Source of the DNA: an uncultured bacterium
GTDB lineage: Bacteria; Pseudomonadota; Alphaproteobacteria; Rhodospirillales; Rhodospirillaceae
DNA: 64,000 nt
NCBI GenBank assembly: GCA_903888485.1
Contig: CAISTS010000040.1
Coordinates: 62,001 to 126,000 of the forward strand
Reading direction: 5' to 3'
The notes under the pieces are model-generated. The model saw only the letters and a program-made list of their open reading frames with translations. It was not told the origin of the DNA and ran no database searches. A program made the translations under genes and the position numbers. This document shows, piece by piece, positions 26,760 to 37,594 of this stretch. How positions within the stretch are numbered: the stretch's first letter is position 1; every line of letters starts with the position of its first letter.

Positions 26760-28322
26760 TTACGAGCCGGTGCGCAGATCGCGCACGTAGCCGATCACGA
26801 CGCCCATCCGCTTAATCTCGGCGATGATCGGGCCCGGCTTGGTGTAGCCGTCGCAGGGCACCGCGGTCATGCCGATATAAAAGTCGGCCTCGGCGGGGTT
26901 GAAGACCAACGTGCTGCCCGGCGGTAGGGCATCAAGGATCGACATGGCGTCGCCGCAGGCAAAGACCTTGGCGGTACCTTCGAAGGGATGTTGCTCGAGG
27001 TAGGCACCAAAGGCCTGCGCCGATTCCGCGAGGGATGTGCCCCAATAATCGAGCTCGAAGCGCCCCGCCGCGCCTTTGATGCCGCCGATGAGGCTGTTGT
27101 AGGAGAAGTATTCGTAGGGGTGGAGCTGCGCCATGATCACGGCTTGCCGCAGCACCGCGAGGGCAAGAACGCCTGCGAGAACCGTGCCGGCAGCGCGCCG
27201 GCGCGCCGCCGCGAAATCAATCAAAGCATCAAGGCCAATGGCTGCCAGGATCACCAGTGGCGGCACGATGAACAGGAAGTGACGCGCGCCGTTGTAGACG
27301 GTCGGGTTCATCACCAGGTAGCCAAGCATCGGCGCAGCAAAGCTGCCCGCAACCAGGAAGTACTGCTGCGCCCGCGCATCGCCGAGCAAGCCCAGAGGAG
27401 CGCGGCGCAAGCTTACCGCGCCGAACACGAGCGCGGCGATCACGCCCGCGAGTACGTACTCGGGCGTTTTCAGCAGCAAGAGGCCCGGCAGATAGGTCCA
27501 GGGCATCATGTTTGCGCGGATCAGCTCCCCGTCCCACAACACCGGCGGATAGAAGGCGAAGTGCGTGAACGAGCTGAAAGCAGCGAAGACGTTCACGGCG
27601 CCCTGCACCGACCAGGGCCAGCATATGGCCATCACGACGAAGGCGATGCCGATCGCGGCACCTAAGCGCGGCAGCCATGCCTTGATGCGCGGCAGAAGGT
27701 TCTCGCCCTGGGTCGCCTTCAGGCCGAAGGCGAACGCCAGCACGCCAAGGAAATAGAAAAGATAGATGATGCCGACGACGCGTGTGCCCACGGTCAGCCC
27801 AAGGCTGAGGCCAAAGCCCATGGCGTCGTGCCAAGTGGGGCGCGCGGGTGTCGCGAGCATCCGGCACGCATAGTATGTCGTCCAGATCGCCAACCACGCC
27901 AAAGGGCTGTCCTTGGGGTTGATGAAGCCGTGGCCGTACAGCAGCGGCGTGGTCGCAAGCAGCACCAGTGCAATCAGGCCAGCGCGCTCGCCCGCTAGGA
28001 GGCGCGCGAGCTTCCAGCCGCCGATAAGGCCGACCAGTAGGATGATCCCGCCCCACAGGTGGCGTGTCTCATAGGTTTCGAACGGCGAGACGAGATTTAG
28101 GATGGCGGCGACAATGTCGAAGAAGCCACCGTAGAGGAACAGGTTGCCGTAATCGAAGGCGCCCATGTCGCGCAGGCCACTGGTGTAGAAGGCCAGCAAT
28201 TTGACGCCGTAGGTATTCTGCAGCTCTTCGTCCCAGGAGATACCGTAGTCGCGGAAAGTGAGGACGATGAGGAAGGCGAGCACCGCGAACAGTGCCATGG
28301 CCGCGCGATTTGGCTGGCTCAT
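26760..28322 (-). CDS. GT39-family glycosyltransferase (ArnT/PMT-like), polytopic membrane protein
   Basis: A 520-residue protein with about 10-12 helices and an ArnT/PMT-like N-terminal acidic motif SWDEE (D31, E32) in the first external loop. Members transfer a sugar from undecaprenyl (or dolichyl) phosphate to an acceptor outside the inner membrane; ArnT and FlmK act on lipid A phosphates. It ends the operon GT2-deacetylase-GT39, overlapping the deacetylase by 4 bp. Together with those partners a lipid A amino-sugar transferase is the favoured reading. Confidence 0.8.
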   Translation of the reverse strand: MSQPNRAAMALFAVLAFLIVLTFRDYGISWDEELQNTYGVKLLAFYTSGLRDMGAFDYGNLFLYGGFFDIVAAILNLVSPFETYETRHLWGGIILLVGLIGGWKLARLLAGERAGLIALVLLATTPLLYGHGFINPKDSPLAWLAIWTTYYACRMLATPARPTWHDAMGFGLSLGLTVGTRVVGIIYLFYFLGVLAFAFGLKATQGENLLPRIKAWLPRLGAAIGIAFVVMAICWPWSVQGAVNVFAAFSSFTHFAFYPPVLWDGELIRANMMPWTYLPGLLLLKTPEYVLAGVIAALVFGAVSLRRAPLGLLGDARAQQYFLVAGSFAAPMLGYLVMNPTVYNGARHFLFIVPPLVILAAIGLDALIDFAAARRRAAGTVLAGVLALAVLRQAVIMAQLHPYEYFSYNSLIGGIKGAAGRFELDYWGTSLAESAQAFGAYLEQHPFEGTAKVFACGDAMSILDALPPGSTLVFNPAEADFYIGMTAVPCDGYTKPGPIIAEIKRMGVVIGYVRDLRTGS

Positions 28323-29128
28323 GCCGCCTCCGCGAAACGGCCGACACGTAAGTTCCGTGCGGCCAACAGCGCGGTGAACCCGTCGCTATTCAAGAAGGCA
28401 TATTCGCCGGCGCGGGCCCCAGCGTGCGCCGCTGTGTCGTCCGCCCCGCCGGGGTGACACAAGATCAAGTGACGCGCGCCCATTTTCTCGGTGAAGCGCT
28501 CGAAGAGCGTGCCGTAGTCGCCGGCGAAGTCATAGACGCCGCTGAAGCTGGTGTTCATACGGGCGTCCGATTTGCGCAGGGCGCGGCCCAACAGCGCAAG
28601 GAACGCGGCTTTCGGAACGGCGACACTGCGAGAGCTGATGGCGGGCAAGCGGTCGGAGATGTTGCGTAGCCAGGGGTGCGGTGTGATCTCGCCGGCGATC
28701 TTCAACACCACATCGCGGATGCCCGGAAGCACATGGGTGTGTAGGTGGCCGTCGATATGCTGCGGCAGGAAACCCGCCACGCGTTGGAACGCAGCGGTCT
28801 GCGCGCGGGTCTCGGCTTCGATCTCGGCGAGATCGAGACGGCCGAGATAGCTTTGCTTGATGAGCGTGGCAATGTCCGGGAGCCGTCCACCGGGCGCGGT
28901 ATGCGGCATCGCCGTCAGCGGGGCCTCGTCGACCAGGGTCAGGTGCAGACCGATATCCACCTTGTCCCGCACACGCGCAAGCCAGGGGCCGTGCTCGGAC
29001 CATAGCGCGGAGGCGGTCATGCACGACAGCGCCGATATGCGGCGCTTGTCGGCGAGGTCGAGGATGGCGTGGCTGATGGGAGTCGTGTGGGCGTAATCGT
29101 CGGCGCAGAGGACGATCACACGCGGCAT
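28319..29128 (-). CDS. ChbG/HpnK (YdjC)-family carbohydrate deacetylase, NaxD-like
   Basis: A 269-residue deacetylase. The metal/catalytic set can be read: D10-D11 in CADDY, H62 in GLHLTL, and H124-I-D-G-H128-L-H-T-H132. Relatives deacetylate chito-oligosaccharides (ChbG), act in hopanoid side-chain synthesis (HpnK), or remove acetyl from undecaprenyl-phosphate-GalNAc (NaxD). No hopanoid genes are nearby. The genes on either side are a GtrB-like GT2 and a GT39, exactly the NaxD partners. ATGA overlap with the GT39 gene, 10 bp after the GT2 gene. Confidence 0.82.
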   Translation of the reverse strand: MPRVIVLCADDYAHTTPISHAILDLADKRRISALSCMTASALWSEHGPWLARVRDKVDIGLHLTLVDEAPLTAMPHTAPGGRLPDIATLIKQSYLGRLDLAEIEAETRAQTAAFQRVAGFLPQHIDGHLHTHVLPGIRDVVLKIAGEITPHPWLRNISDRLPAISSRSVAVPKAAFLALLGRALRKSDARMNTSFSGVYDFAGDYGTLFERFTEKMGARHLILCHPGGADDTAAHAGARAGEYAFLNSDGFTALLAARNLRVGRFAEAA

Positions 29129-29138
29129 GTGGGAAGGC

Positions 29139-30152
29139 TCACACCAGTTTTTTGAAGCGGGCGAGGGCGGGATCGGGCGTGGGGTTCAGTTCGGAAGCAG
29201 CAGTGCGCCCGACGATCTCGCGCACCAGATACAACGGCCGCGCTTTCACTTCATCATAAATACGCCCGAGGTAAAGCCCCATGAGCCCGAGCTGCAGCAT
29301 GGTGAAGCCCATGAGCGCCAGCACGGAGACGATGATCGAGGCGTAACCCGGCACATCGATGCCGAGGATCAGCGTACGGGCGAGATAAAAACCGCCCAGC
29401 AGCAGCGCCGCTAGGGCGATGCCAGCGCCGGTGTACATGGCGACACGCAAGGGCGCGGTCGAGAAGGAGAGGATGCCGTCGAAGGCGAGGCCCACAAGCC
29501 GCGCCAGCGAGAACGAGCTTTTGCCGTGGGCGCGGGGGGCGACGTCGAACTCCACTGCTACACTCTTAAAACCGACCCAGGCGTAGATGCCTTTCATGAA
29601 GCGCGAACGTTCGCGCATGCGGCGGATGGCGTCGACCACTTTCCTGTCCATCAGGCGGAAGTCGCCGGCATCGGGCGTGATCGGAGTTTCGGCAACGCTG
29701 TTGAACAGGCGATAGAAGGCGCGGGTGAATTTGCGGCGCAGGAGACCGTCTTGGTTCCGGTTGCGCCGAACGCCGTAGGCGATGTCGAAACCTTCGCGCC
29801 ACTTGACGAGGAACTCGGCGATCACTTCCGGCGGATGCTGCAGATCTCCGTCCATCAGGATCACGGCAGCGCCTTCGGCGATGTCGAGGCCAGCCGCGAT
29901 GGCGATCTCCTTGCCGAAATTGCGCGACAGGCTCACCAGCGTCAGCGCGGGGTACTGCGATCGCCAAGCGATCAGCCGGTCCCAAGTCTCGTCGCTGCTG
30001 CCATCATCGACGCAGATCACCTCGGCGTGCAGGCTTTCGCGGTGGAGCAGGGTGAACAGCCGCGGAATCAGCACGTCAATCGACGCATCCTCGTTGAACA
30101 CGGGGATGACGATCGAAATGAACGGCGTATCGGTGCTGCTGCGCGACTGCAA
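29139..30152 (-). CDS. GT2 polyprenyl-phosphate glycosyltransferase (GtrB/FlmF2-like)
   Basis: A 337-residue enzyme: a cytoplasmic GT2 domain (SIVIPVFNEDASID, VDDGSSDETWD, LMDGDLQHPPE with the DxD) and two C-terminal membrane helices (about 235-260 and 270-295). This is the GtrB/ArnC/FlmF architecture that loads a sugar onto undecaprenyl phosphate. It is the first gene of the three-gene operon with the deacetylase and the GT39. The donor sugar (UDP-GalNAc, UDP-Glc or other) cannot be told. Confidence 0.86.
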   Translation of the reverse strand: MQSRSSTDTPFISIVIPVFNEDASIDVLIPRLFTLLHRESLHAEVICVDDGSSDETWDRLIAWRSQYPALTLVSLSRNFGKEIAIAAGLDIAEGAAVILMDGDLQHPPEVIAEFLVKWREGFDIAYGVRRNRNQDGLLRRKFTRAFYRLFNSVAETPITPDAGDFRLMDRKVVDAIRRMRERSRFMKGIYAWVGFKSVAVEFDVAPRAHGKSSFSLARLVGLAFDGILSFSTAPLRVAMYTGAGIALAALLLGGFYLARTLILGIDVPGYASIIVSVLALMGFTMLQLGLMGLYLGRIYDEVKARPLYLVREIVGRTAASELNPTPDPALARFKKLV

Positions 30153-30276
30153 AGAAGCCTCCCTCGTCCTGGCACTTTACGCACGCATTTTGCCCAAATG
30201 AAGGCTGTTTTTCGCCTCTATCAGGTTCTACCCAGGAGTTTACAGTTTTGACATGCCATCGGTAAGAGAGGCTTAA

Positions 30277-32067
30277 ATGCAACTGACCCCGCCCTGGGCG
30301 TCAACCAACAAAATCCCCGCGCTTCGCCTGCTCATCGGGTTGGTCCAGGGGATCACCCTGCTGGTGCTCTACCAGACCGCCAAATACGGGGTTTGGCCTG
30401 CCAGGAACCTTTACGTCTTCCTGCCCCTCGTTCAACTCGGGATGTTCCTGCCGCTCACCGTCATGGTGAGTCTGGGCCACGTCGCCATGCGGCCCTTGTT
30501 GATCTGGCTGGGTGTGCTGGCGCTCGTCATTGTCGGCCTCGATGCGTATACGATCTATCGTTTCGATCTGCCCCTGATGGTGCTTGGCACCATCTCGGCA
30601 AACGTCGATGCGACCGGCGAAGCCGCGATCCCAACGCTGTTCTTTTTTCTCCCCATTGCGCTGCTCATCGCCCATACGCTGTTCGTCGCGCACCAGACGA
30701 CAAGAACCTACGAGAATTATTTCGAGCGCGCCTGGAACCACGGCATCCAGGTCGCGGCCGCCGGCGCTTTTACAGGAGTATTCTGGCTGCTGCTTTTGCT
30801 GGGCGGCGGGCTGTTCAAGCTGATCAAGATTGAGGCCGTCTGGGAGGTGTTCCAGGATGCGCGCTTCGCCATCCCAGCGACGGCGCTGGTCGTCGCCCTT
30901 GCGCTGCATGTCACCGACGTGCGCCCGGGCATCGTCGCGGGCATGCGTACGCTGGCGCTCACGCTGCTGTCGTGGCTGTTGCCGGTACTGGTGATCTTGA
31001 TCGTCAGCTTCCTGGTCGTTCTGCCGTTCGCGGGCTTCGATCTGTTGTGGTCGACGAACATCGCCACGGGACTACTGCTCGCCTCTTCCGCGGCGCTCGT
31101 CATTTTGATCAACGCCGTCTATCAAGACGGCCCGCCGCGCACGGTGCCGCCGAAGGCGCTGCAACTCGCCGCGTCCGCCAGCGCGGTGGCGCTGGTGCCG
31201 CTGGCGCTGCTGGCCGGTTATGGCCTTGGCCAACGCGTGGCCCAGTACGGCTGGACGGCCGACCGCCTGATTGCCGCTGCCTGCGTGCTCGTCACGGCGG
31301 GTTATGCGGGCGGCTATGCCTTCAGTGTAATCAAACGCGGCCCGTGGCTGCAGTTCATCGAGCGAGTCAACATCGCCATGTCCTTTGTCGCGCTTGCCGT
31401 GCTGCTCGGGCTGTTCTCGCCGCTCGCGGATCCCGCGCGTATTTCGGTGGGTAACCAACTCGAACGCCTGAAGGATGGGCGCACATCGCCGATCGCTTTC
31501 GATGTGTCTTACCTGCGCTTCGACGCCGGGCGTTATGGCCTTGATGCTTTGAAGGCCCTGATCGCGGACAACTCAACCGATCCTTCCCTCAAGGATCGTG
31601 CCGTCGCCATCCTGGCGCAGAAAACCAGGTTCGCGGACTCGGCCGTGCTCGCGCCCGCCGTGATCGCCGCGAACATCAGGGTGCTGCCGGAGGGCAGGGT
31701 TCTGCCCGACAGCTTCCTGCGCCAGGACTGGCTTGCGGGCGTGCGCGACGTGCAGGGCGCGTTGCCGGGATGCCTGATCCGCGCCAGCACGGCGTGCCAT
31801 GCGCTAATGGTCGATCTCGACCGCGACGGGGCGGAGGAGATCGTGCTCACCCGCGGCGTGGGCGGACCCTGGGCGGACGTCTTCAAGCTGACCGGCGAAC
31901 GTTGGGAGTCCGCGGGCCAAGTCGCCTCCGCCATTGCCTGCTCGGAGACGGTCGCAGCGTTGCGCCCCGGGCCCATTACAACCGCGCCGTCGCTTTGGGA
32001 CGACATTGTCGTGGGCGATAGCCGCTTTCCCGTTCAACCGGCGCTCAAGCCGCAGGAATGCAGGTAG
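30277..32067 (+). CDS. DUF4153-like polytopic membrane protein
   Basis: A 596-residue protein with about 12 hydrophobic segments in residues 15-390 and a soluble, probably periplasmic, C-terminal domain (about 400-596) with a calcium-loop-like DLDRDGAEEI. The N-terminal pattern resembles DUF4153 proteins, whose function is unknown. GAGAGG lies before the ATG. It is divergent from the GT2-deacetylase-GT39 operon, sharing a 124-bp upstream region. Confidence 0.65.
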   Translation: MQLTPPWASTNKIPALRLLIGLVQGITLLVLYQTAKYGVWPARNLYVFLPLVQLGMFLPLTVMVSLGHVAMRPLLIWLGVLALVIVGLDAYTIYRFDLPLMVLGTISANVDATGEAAIPTLFFFLPIALLIAHTLFVAHQTTRTYENYFERAWNHGIQVAAAGAFTGVFWLLLLLGGGLFKLIKIEAVWEVFQDARFAIPATALVVALALHVTDVRPGIVAGMRTLALTLLSWLLPVLVILIVSFLVVLPFAGFDLLWSTNIATGLLLASSAALVILINAVYQDGPPRTVPPKALQLAASASAVALVPLALLAGYGLGQRVAQYGWTADRLIAAACVLVTAGYAGGYAFSVIKRGPWLQFIERVNIAMSFVALAVLLGLFSPLADPARISVGNQLERLKDGRTSPIAFDVSYLRFDAGRYGLDALKALIADNSTDPSLKDRAVAILAQKTRFADSAVLAPAVIAANIRVLPEGRVLPDSFLRQDWLAGVRDVQGALPGCLIRASTACHALMVDLDRDGAEEIVLTRGVGGPWADVFKLTGERWESAGQVASAIACSETVAALRPGPITTAPSLWDDIVVGDSRFPVQPALKPQECR

Positions 32068-32089
32068 CGCGCGTATCACTGCATCTGGC

Positions 32090-33085
32090 TCAGATGGGGA
32101 ACAACCGTGCAATTAGGTTAGGGCGAGCAAGCGTCACCAGCTCACCGATCGCCTTGAAAAGGAAGTAAGTCGCAGCAACGCCGTAGGCGCAAATGGCGGC
32201 TGGTAGCGACAGGCCTATGTCGCGGCGATTATCGCGGAATTTCCGCAACGAGCCCACAAGGCCCGAGCGCAAGTTCCAGTAAACGGTTCGGACCTTCGTC
32301 CGGTTTGAACGCCCCACGATCTCGCTGACCAGCACCTCGTCCCGGCCGTTGTTCAGTGCGCGCGCAATGAAGTAGCTCGCCGTCAAGGGTACGGGATGGG
32401 CAACCCGCGCACTCCGCTGTACGAACATACCAAAGCCCCTTTCCAGCAGGCGATGACCGAGAACCGTGCACTGGCCGCGGTAGGTCGGAATGTCCGGGAA
32501 TGGGTTCGCGAGGAATACGTCCGAGCGAAAAGCGACGTTGTTGGCGTGGAAATAAGTGGTGGGCCGCAGCCCTCCGTCCGGATCCTTCAGCTCGAAGAAC
32601 CAGAACAACGCAAACGCCTTACTGTAAAAGCTGCGGTGTTCGACGTACGTCTGGCCTGCCACCGCTGCGACTTCCGGATCCTTGAAGGAGCCGATCAGCG
32701 CCGCGAGCCAACCCGGTTCGGGGATGACATCGCAATCGATGAAAATAGTGAGCTCAAAATTGGACTGGCGGGCGCCGAAGTTCTTTTGTTGATAGTAGCG
32801 CAGGCCCGGGCTCGGAGTGATGCGCGTCACAGCGGCGACGTTCGAAGGCCGGAACTCCTCTTCGACCACGTCGCGCACCATTTCGCCGTCAATGCTCGCG
32901 GGATCGTAGAGCAAGTTGACATGCGGCGGAGCCGCGGGCGGCGTAAGTTCATTGATCTGGTCGTGTAAGGCGCGCAGCATACGACGGGTGCGGTCGAGCT
33001 CGGCGAAACGAGCGTTCTCCCACTCGATGGAGATGGAGAATGTTGGTGTGCGCGCGATAGCTTGCGGGGCGGCATTGAACGTCAC
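32090..33085 (-). CDS. GT2-family glycosyltransferase
   Basis: A 331-residue transferase. The N-terminal part reads FSISIEWENARFAELDRT, ELTIFIDCDVIPEPGWL is the acidic donor motif, and two C-terminal hydrophobic segments suggest membrane anchoring (about 290-325). GTG at 33085 is chosen: GGAG is 7 bases upstream and it falls 13 bp after the preceding gene; longer versions of the frame run into that gene. It may extend a surface glycan, acceptor unknown. Confidence 0.75.
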   Translation of the reverse strand: MTFNAAPQAIARTPTFSISIEWENARFAELDRTRRMLRALHDQINELTPPAAPPHVNLLYDPASIDGEMVRDVVEEEFRPSNVAAVTRITPSPGLRYYQQKNFGARQSNFELTIFIDCDVIPEPGWLAALIGSFKDPEVAAVAGQTYVEHRSFYSKAFALFWFFELKDPDGGLRPTTYFHANNVAFRSDVFLANPFPDIPTYRGQCTVLGHRLLERGFGMFVQRSARVAHPVPLTASYFIARALNNGRDEVLVSEIVGRSNRTKVRTVYWNLRSGLVGSLRKFRDNRRDIGLSLPAAICAYGVAATYFLFKAIGELVTLARPNLIARLFPI

Positions 33086-33098
33086 GACTATACTCCGA

Positions 33099-34493
33099 TC
33101 ATGGACGCAAGGGTTGCTCGGCGGGCAATATGGGCGCCGTGACTGACTCCGCCAGGATAGGATCTGTGTGAAGAAGAGCCGCCATTGCCTTGAGAAGCTG
33201 CGGAATAAGGACCGCACGGCTGTGAGCCTCACACCATGCCCGCCGCGGGGGCGTGTCCCACACGTGCAGTGAGGCAATGAAACGTTCGATAGCGGCGGCG
33301 AAGCCGACGCTGTCAGTGACATCCACCGCGATGCCGGCGCCGTGGCTCTCGACGATTTCAGCCGCGCCGCCGGTGCGTCCGAACACCAGGATGGGTCGGT
33401 CGCTGCACATATAATCGAAGGTCTTCAACGGGACGACACCGCTATACAGGTGGTCGTTGATAAGAAGCAAACACGATGACTCGCGCTGGATTTCGATCGC
33501 GACAGTGGGCGAGGTCGCTGGCAGCGACAGCACATTTGAAGGATGTCGCGTTTGGAACTCGGCGATCAACCGTTCGTTCTCCGGAAGCTGCGTTCCGACG
33601 AATACGATCCGGAGCGTAGGCTCCTGCGCGGACCGCGCGGCCAACCCCTGTTCGAACGACGCGAGCAGCGGCTTGAGCGAAATGTGCCAGCGACCGGTGT
33701 AGGTAAGATTGAATGCATCTCGTGGCAAGTGGCAGGTATCTCGACGGGCCTTGTTGTGAAAATACGGCTCCCAGCCATTTGCGACCGTAATGCACCTCAA
33801 GGGATCAAGAATCGCGAAGGCCCTGCGATAGAGAGCCTCCTTGCCCTTCGAGACAAAAGTGACGAGGTCGGCCGCGCGCAGGCAGCTTGTTTCCATGGCG
33901 GCGTCACCGCGCGTCACGTAGACGAACGCCGGTGTGTTGACTGTCCACTCGTCCCGATACTGAAGCACGAGTTTGGCTCCTAAGAACCGCGCCAGCCATC
34001 GTGCCGCGAGAAAGTTGGAAAAGGGAGGACCGCTCGCGAACACCACGGCGGGCGCATCGCTAGGCAACCTTTTAAGAGCGGTGATTGTGAGGCCAAGCGC
34101 GTCGAGGTAACTGCCATCTATCCCGGGGATACCCCAAGAAGGGTGCAAGCGGTTGCGCTGTTCAGTCGCCAGCCAGCGCGGCACCCGGTACACGTTCACG
34201 CTTTCTGGAATACTTGCCGCCAAGTCGTTACCGGCGGCTGTCGGTCTGGCGACACTCGGGGCGCAGACCACGGATACGTGCCACCCGGCCAGCGCGGCAT
34301 ATCGTGCAATCGAGGCGGGGACATTGGTCCCCGTGGAAGTGCCGGGAGGGAAATCCCAGGTGACGAGAAGGAGGTGGCGGTGATGCGCGCTTTGCGGTCG
34401 GCGTGCAAGATGCAGTCGCAGGGTCACCCACGCCCACCAGATCAGCGCGAGCGGCGTCACGAAGCACTGCCGGACAATATGAACCAATTTCAT
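33099..34493 (-). CDS. GT4-like glycosyltransferase
   Basis: A 464-residue GT-B enzyme of the WcaI/group-1 type. A short hydrophobic N-terminus (IVRQCFVTPLALIWWAWVTL) is followed by TWDFPPGTSTGTNVPASIARY, and VLQYRDEWTVNT and SKGKEALYRR mark the central region. The donor site reads SGVVPLKTFDYMCSDRPILV. The start could also be 34499 or 34523; none has a clear ribosome-binding site. It is transcribed with the GT2 gene that follows and divergent from ettA. Codon usage here is a little less GC-biased than in the housekeeping genes. Confidence 0.78.
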   Translation of the reverse strand: MKLVHIVRQCFVTPLALIWWAWVTLRLHLARRPQSAHHRHLLLVTWDFPPGTSTGTNVPASIARYAALAGWHVSVVCAPSVARPTAAGNDLAASIPESVNVYRVPRWLATEQRNRLHPSWGIPGIDGSYLDALGLTITALKRLPSDAPAVVFASGPPFSNFLAARWLARFLGAKLVLQYRDEWTVNTPAFVYVTRGDAAMETSCLRAADLVTFVSKGKEALYRRAFAILDPLRCITVANGWEPYFHNKARRDTCHLPRDAFNLTYTGRWHISLKPLLASFEQGLAARSAQEPTLRIVFVGTQLPENERLIAEFQTRHPSNVLSLPATSPTVAIEIQRESSCLLLINDHLYSGVVPLKTFDYMCSDRPILVFGRTGGAAEIVESHGAGIAVDVTDSVGFAAAIERFIASLHVWDTPPRRAWCEAHSRAVLIPQLLKAMAALLHTDPILAESVTAPILPAEQPLRP

Positions 34494-34681
34494 GCGCATC
34501 CATGGGGGAGGACACGCATGCACAACGTATGGCCGCGAGAACTGTTACGCCTCGCGCCGCCGCAGATGGCGATTCAAACTGCCTTCCGGGCGCGCCAAAA
34601 TTCGGCTAGGAAGCAGGCCCGCCGGGCCTTGCGCCCGCCCATGTTCATTCTTTAGCGCTATTATTCAGGGAATTCAAAGGC

Positions 34682-36361
<1,680 letters not shown>

Positions 36362-36367
36362 AACCCG

Positions 36368-36490
36368 ATGATGAAGGGCAGCTGCAACTGCGGCGATGTA
36401 ACCTTCGAGGTCGATCCCGCGCTCACCGGTCCCATCATCGAATGCAACTGCTCGCATTGCAGCGCCAAGTCGGAAAGCGCCGGAGAGTAA
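36368..36490 (+). pseudogene. Truncated GFA-family (CENP-V/Gfa) gene remnant
   Basis: A 40-codon frame 6 bp after ettA begins MMKGSCNCGDVTFEVD and continues ECNCSHCSAK, the start of a zinc-binding GFA-domain protein (normally about 120-150 residues), but stops at a TAA right after the second Cys pair. The next 60 bp give no clear continuation in any frame. Most likely a decayed gene; a functional 40-residue zinc peptide is less likely. Confidence 0.45.
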
Positions 36491-36559
36491 ACCTCGCGCC
36501 CGCACGATCCCGTGAGCGACGCCCGCGCCCACGGACGGCTGTACTTCAACGCCCGAACT

Positions 36560-36814
36560 CTACGCCGCCGCGCGGGCCTCTAGAACCATCTCGTAGTATT
36601 CCATCACGGTCAGCCAAAGCTGGCGCATGACCGGGCCGTCGTTGCGTTCGATCAGCTCGCGGTCGAGGACATCGAGGATGGCCTGGACGTTCAGCATCAT
36701 CTTCTCGCCCTGGCCCACCTGCCGCTCCAAGAGCTTAAGGACGGCCTCCGTCGGCAGGGGCTCGGCCTCGCACTTGGCCACCATCTGCCGCACCCATTCA
36801 CGCGCACTTGCCAT
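36560..36814 (-). CDS. Small helical protein of unknown function
   Basis: An 84-residue, wholly helical-looking acidic protein (MASAREWVRQMVAKCEAE to YYEMVLEARAAA). ATG at 36814 sits behind GGAG with 6-base spacing; a GTG four codons earlier is inside that ribosome-binding site. No domain recognised. It faces the GFA remnant and ettA from the opposite strand. Confidence 0.55.
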   Translation of the reverse strand: MASAREWVRQMVAKCEAEPLPTEAVLKLLERQVGQGEKMMLNVQAILDVLDRELIERNDGPVMRQLWLTVMEYYEMVLEARAAA

Positions 36815-36923
36815 TTCACTCTCCACATTCAGCGGGAGAGGAGGCTAGAACGCCGGGTAGAACAAATCAAGAACATTTCGGGCGTGAAGTTAGCCCAGGT
36901 GGGTTCGTAGGCGGGATTAAGGG

Positions 36924-37544
36924 TTAAGCGCCCTGTTGGGCTTTCAGGTCGGCGACCTGCTTCTCCATCTGCGCCAGGAGGCCGGCGAAGCTGCCGGACT
37001 GGGAGATGACCGTCGAGTAGTCCTGGCGATAGGTGATGGCCATGCTGACGCCCTCGACGACGATATCCAGCACCTTGAAGCCCTCGGGGCGCTTGCGCAG
37101 ACGCCATTCGACCCCAAAGGAGCCGCTGGCGTTGCCGAGGATGGTCGATTTGACCAGCGTGCCCTCGGCGCCGTCCGCCTGCTGGCCGGTGACCGTGATC
37201 GTCTGGCCGTTGTACTCGGAGAAGCGGCGCGACCACGTGTAGACGATCACGTCCTCGAACAGCGTGTTGAACTTCTCCAGTTCGGCCGGCGAAGCGGCCT
37301 TGGAGAAGCGCGCCAGCACGAAGCGGCCGATGGCCGGAATATCGAAGTAGGTTTTGAACATCTCGCGGAAGCGGGCCTGCTTCTCGGTGTTCGGGATTTG
37401 CGCGGTCAGAATCTCGGTGATGCCCTTCTGCGCGAAGGTGCTGACGAAGGCGCCGCCATCGGCGGCCTGAGCGTGCAAGGAAGCCGGCACGAGCGCAAGG
37501 AGCGCGAAGGCGGCAGCGGAGCGAAGAAACTGAGAGCGGTTCAT
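36924..37544 (-). CDS. mlaC: MlaC-family phospholipid-binding periplasmic protein
   Basis: A 206-residue MlaC/Ttg2D protein with an N-terminal signal (NRSQFLRSAAAFALLALVPAS, cleavage near LHA-QA). FEDVIVYTWSRRFSEYNGQ and VEWRLRKRPEGFKVLDIVVEGVSM are the conserved lipid-cradle blocks. MlaC shuttles phospholipids between MlaA at the outer membrane and the MlaFEDB transporter. It follows mlaA by 50 bp; mlaFED are not in the window. ATG at 37544 chosen as it begins the signal; an upstream frame extension lacks support. Confidence 0.88.
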   Translation of the reverse strand: MNRSQFLRSAAAFALLALVPASLHAQAADGGAFVSTFAQKGITEILTAQIPNTEKQARFREMFKTYFDIPAIGRFVLARFSKAASPAELEKFNTLFEDVIVYTWSRRFSEYNGQTITVTGQQADGAEGTLVKSTILGNASGSFGVEWRLRKRPEGFKVLDIVVEGVSMAITYRQDYSTVISQSGSFAGLLAQMEKQVADLKAQQGA

Positions 37545-37594
37545 GGCAGGCCTATATGTGGTTACGGCGCGTGCTTTCAACGCGATTGTTCAAA

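Noticed and set aside
28319..29128. HpnK of hopanoid synthesis
   Set aside because: No hopanoid genes nearby; the partners are a polyprenyl-phosphate GT2 and a GT39, favouring a NaxD-like role. Not excluded by sequence alone.
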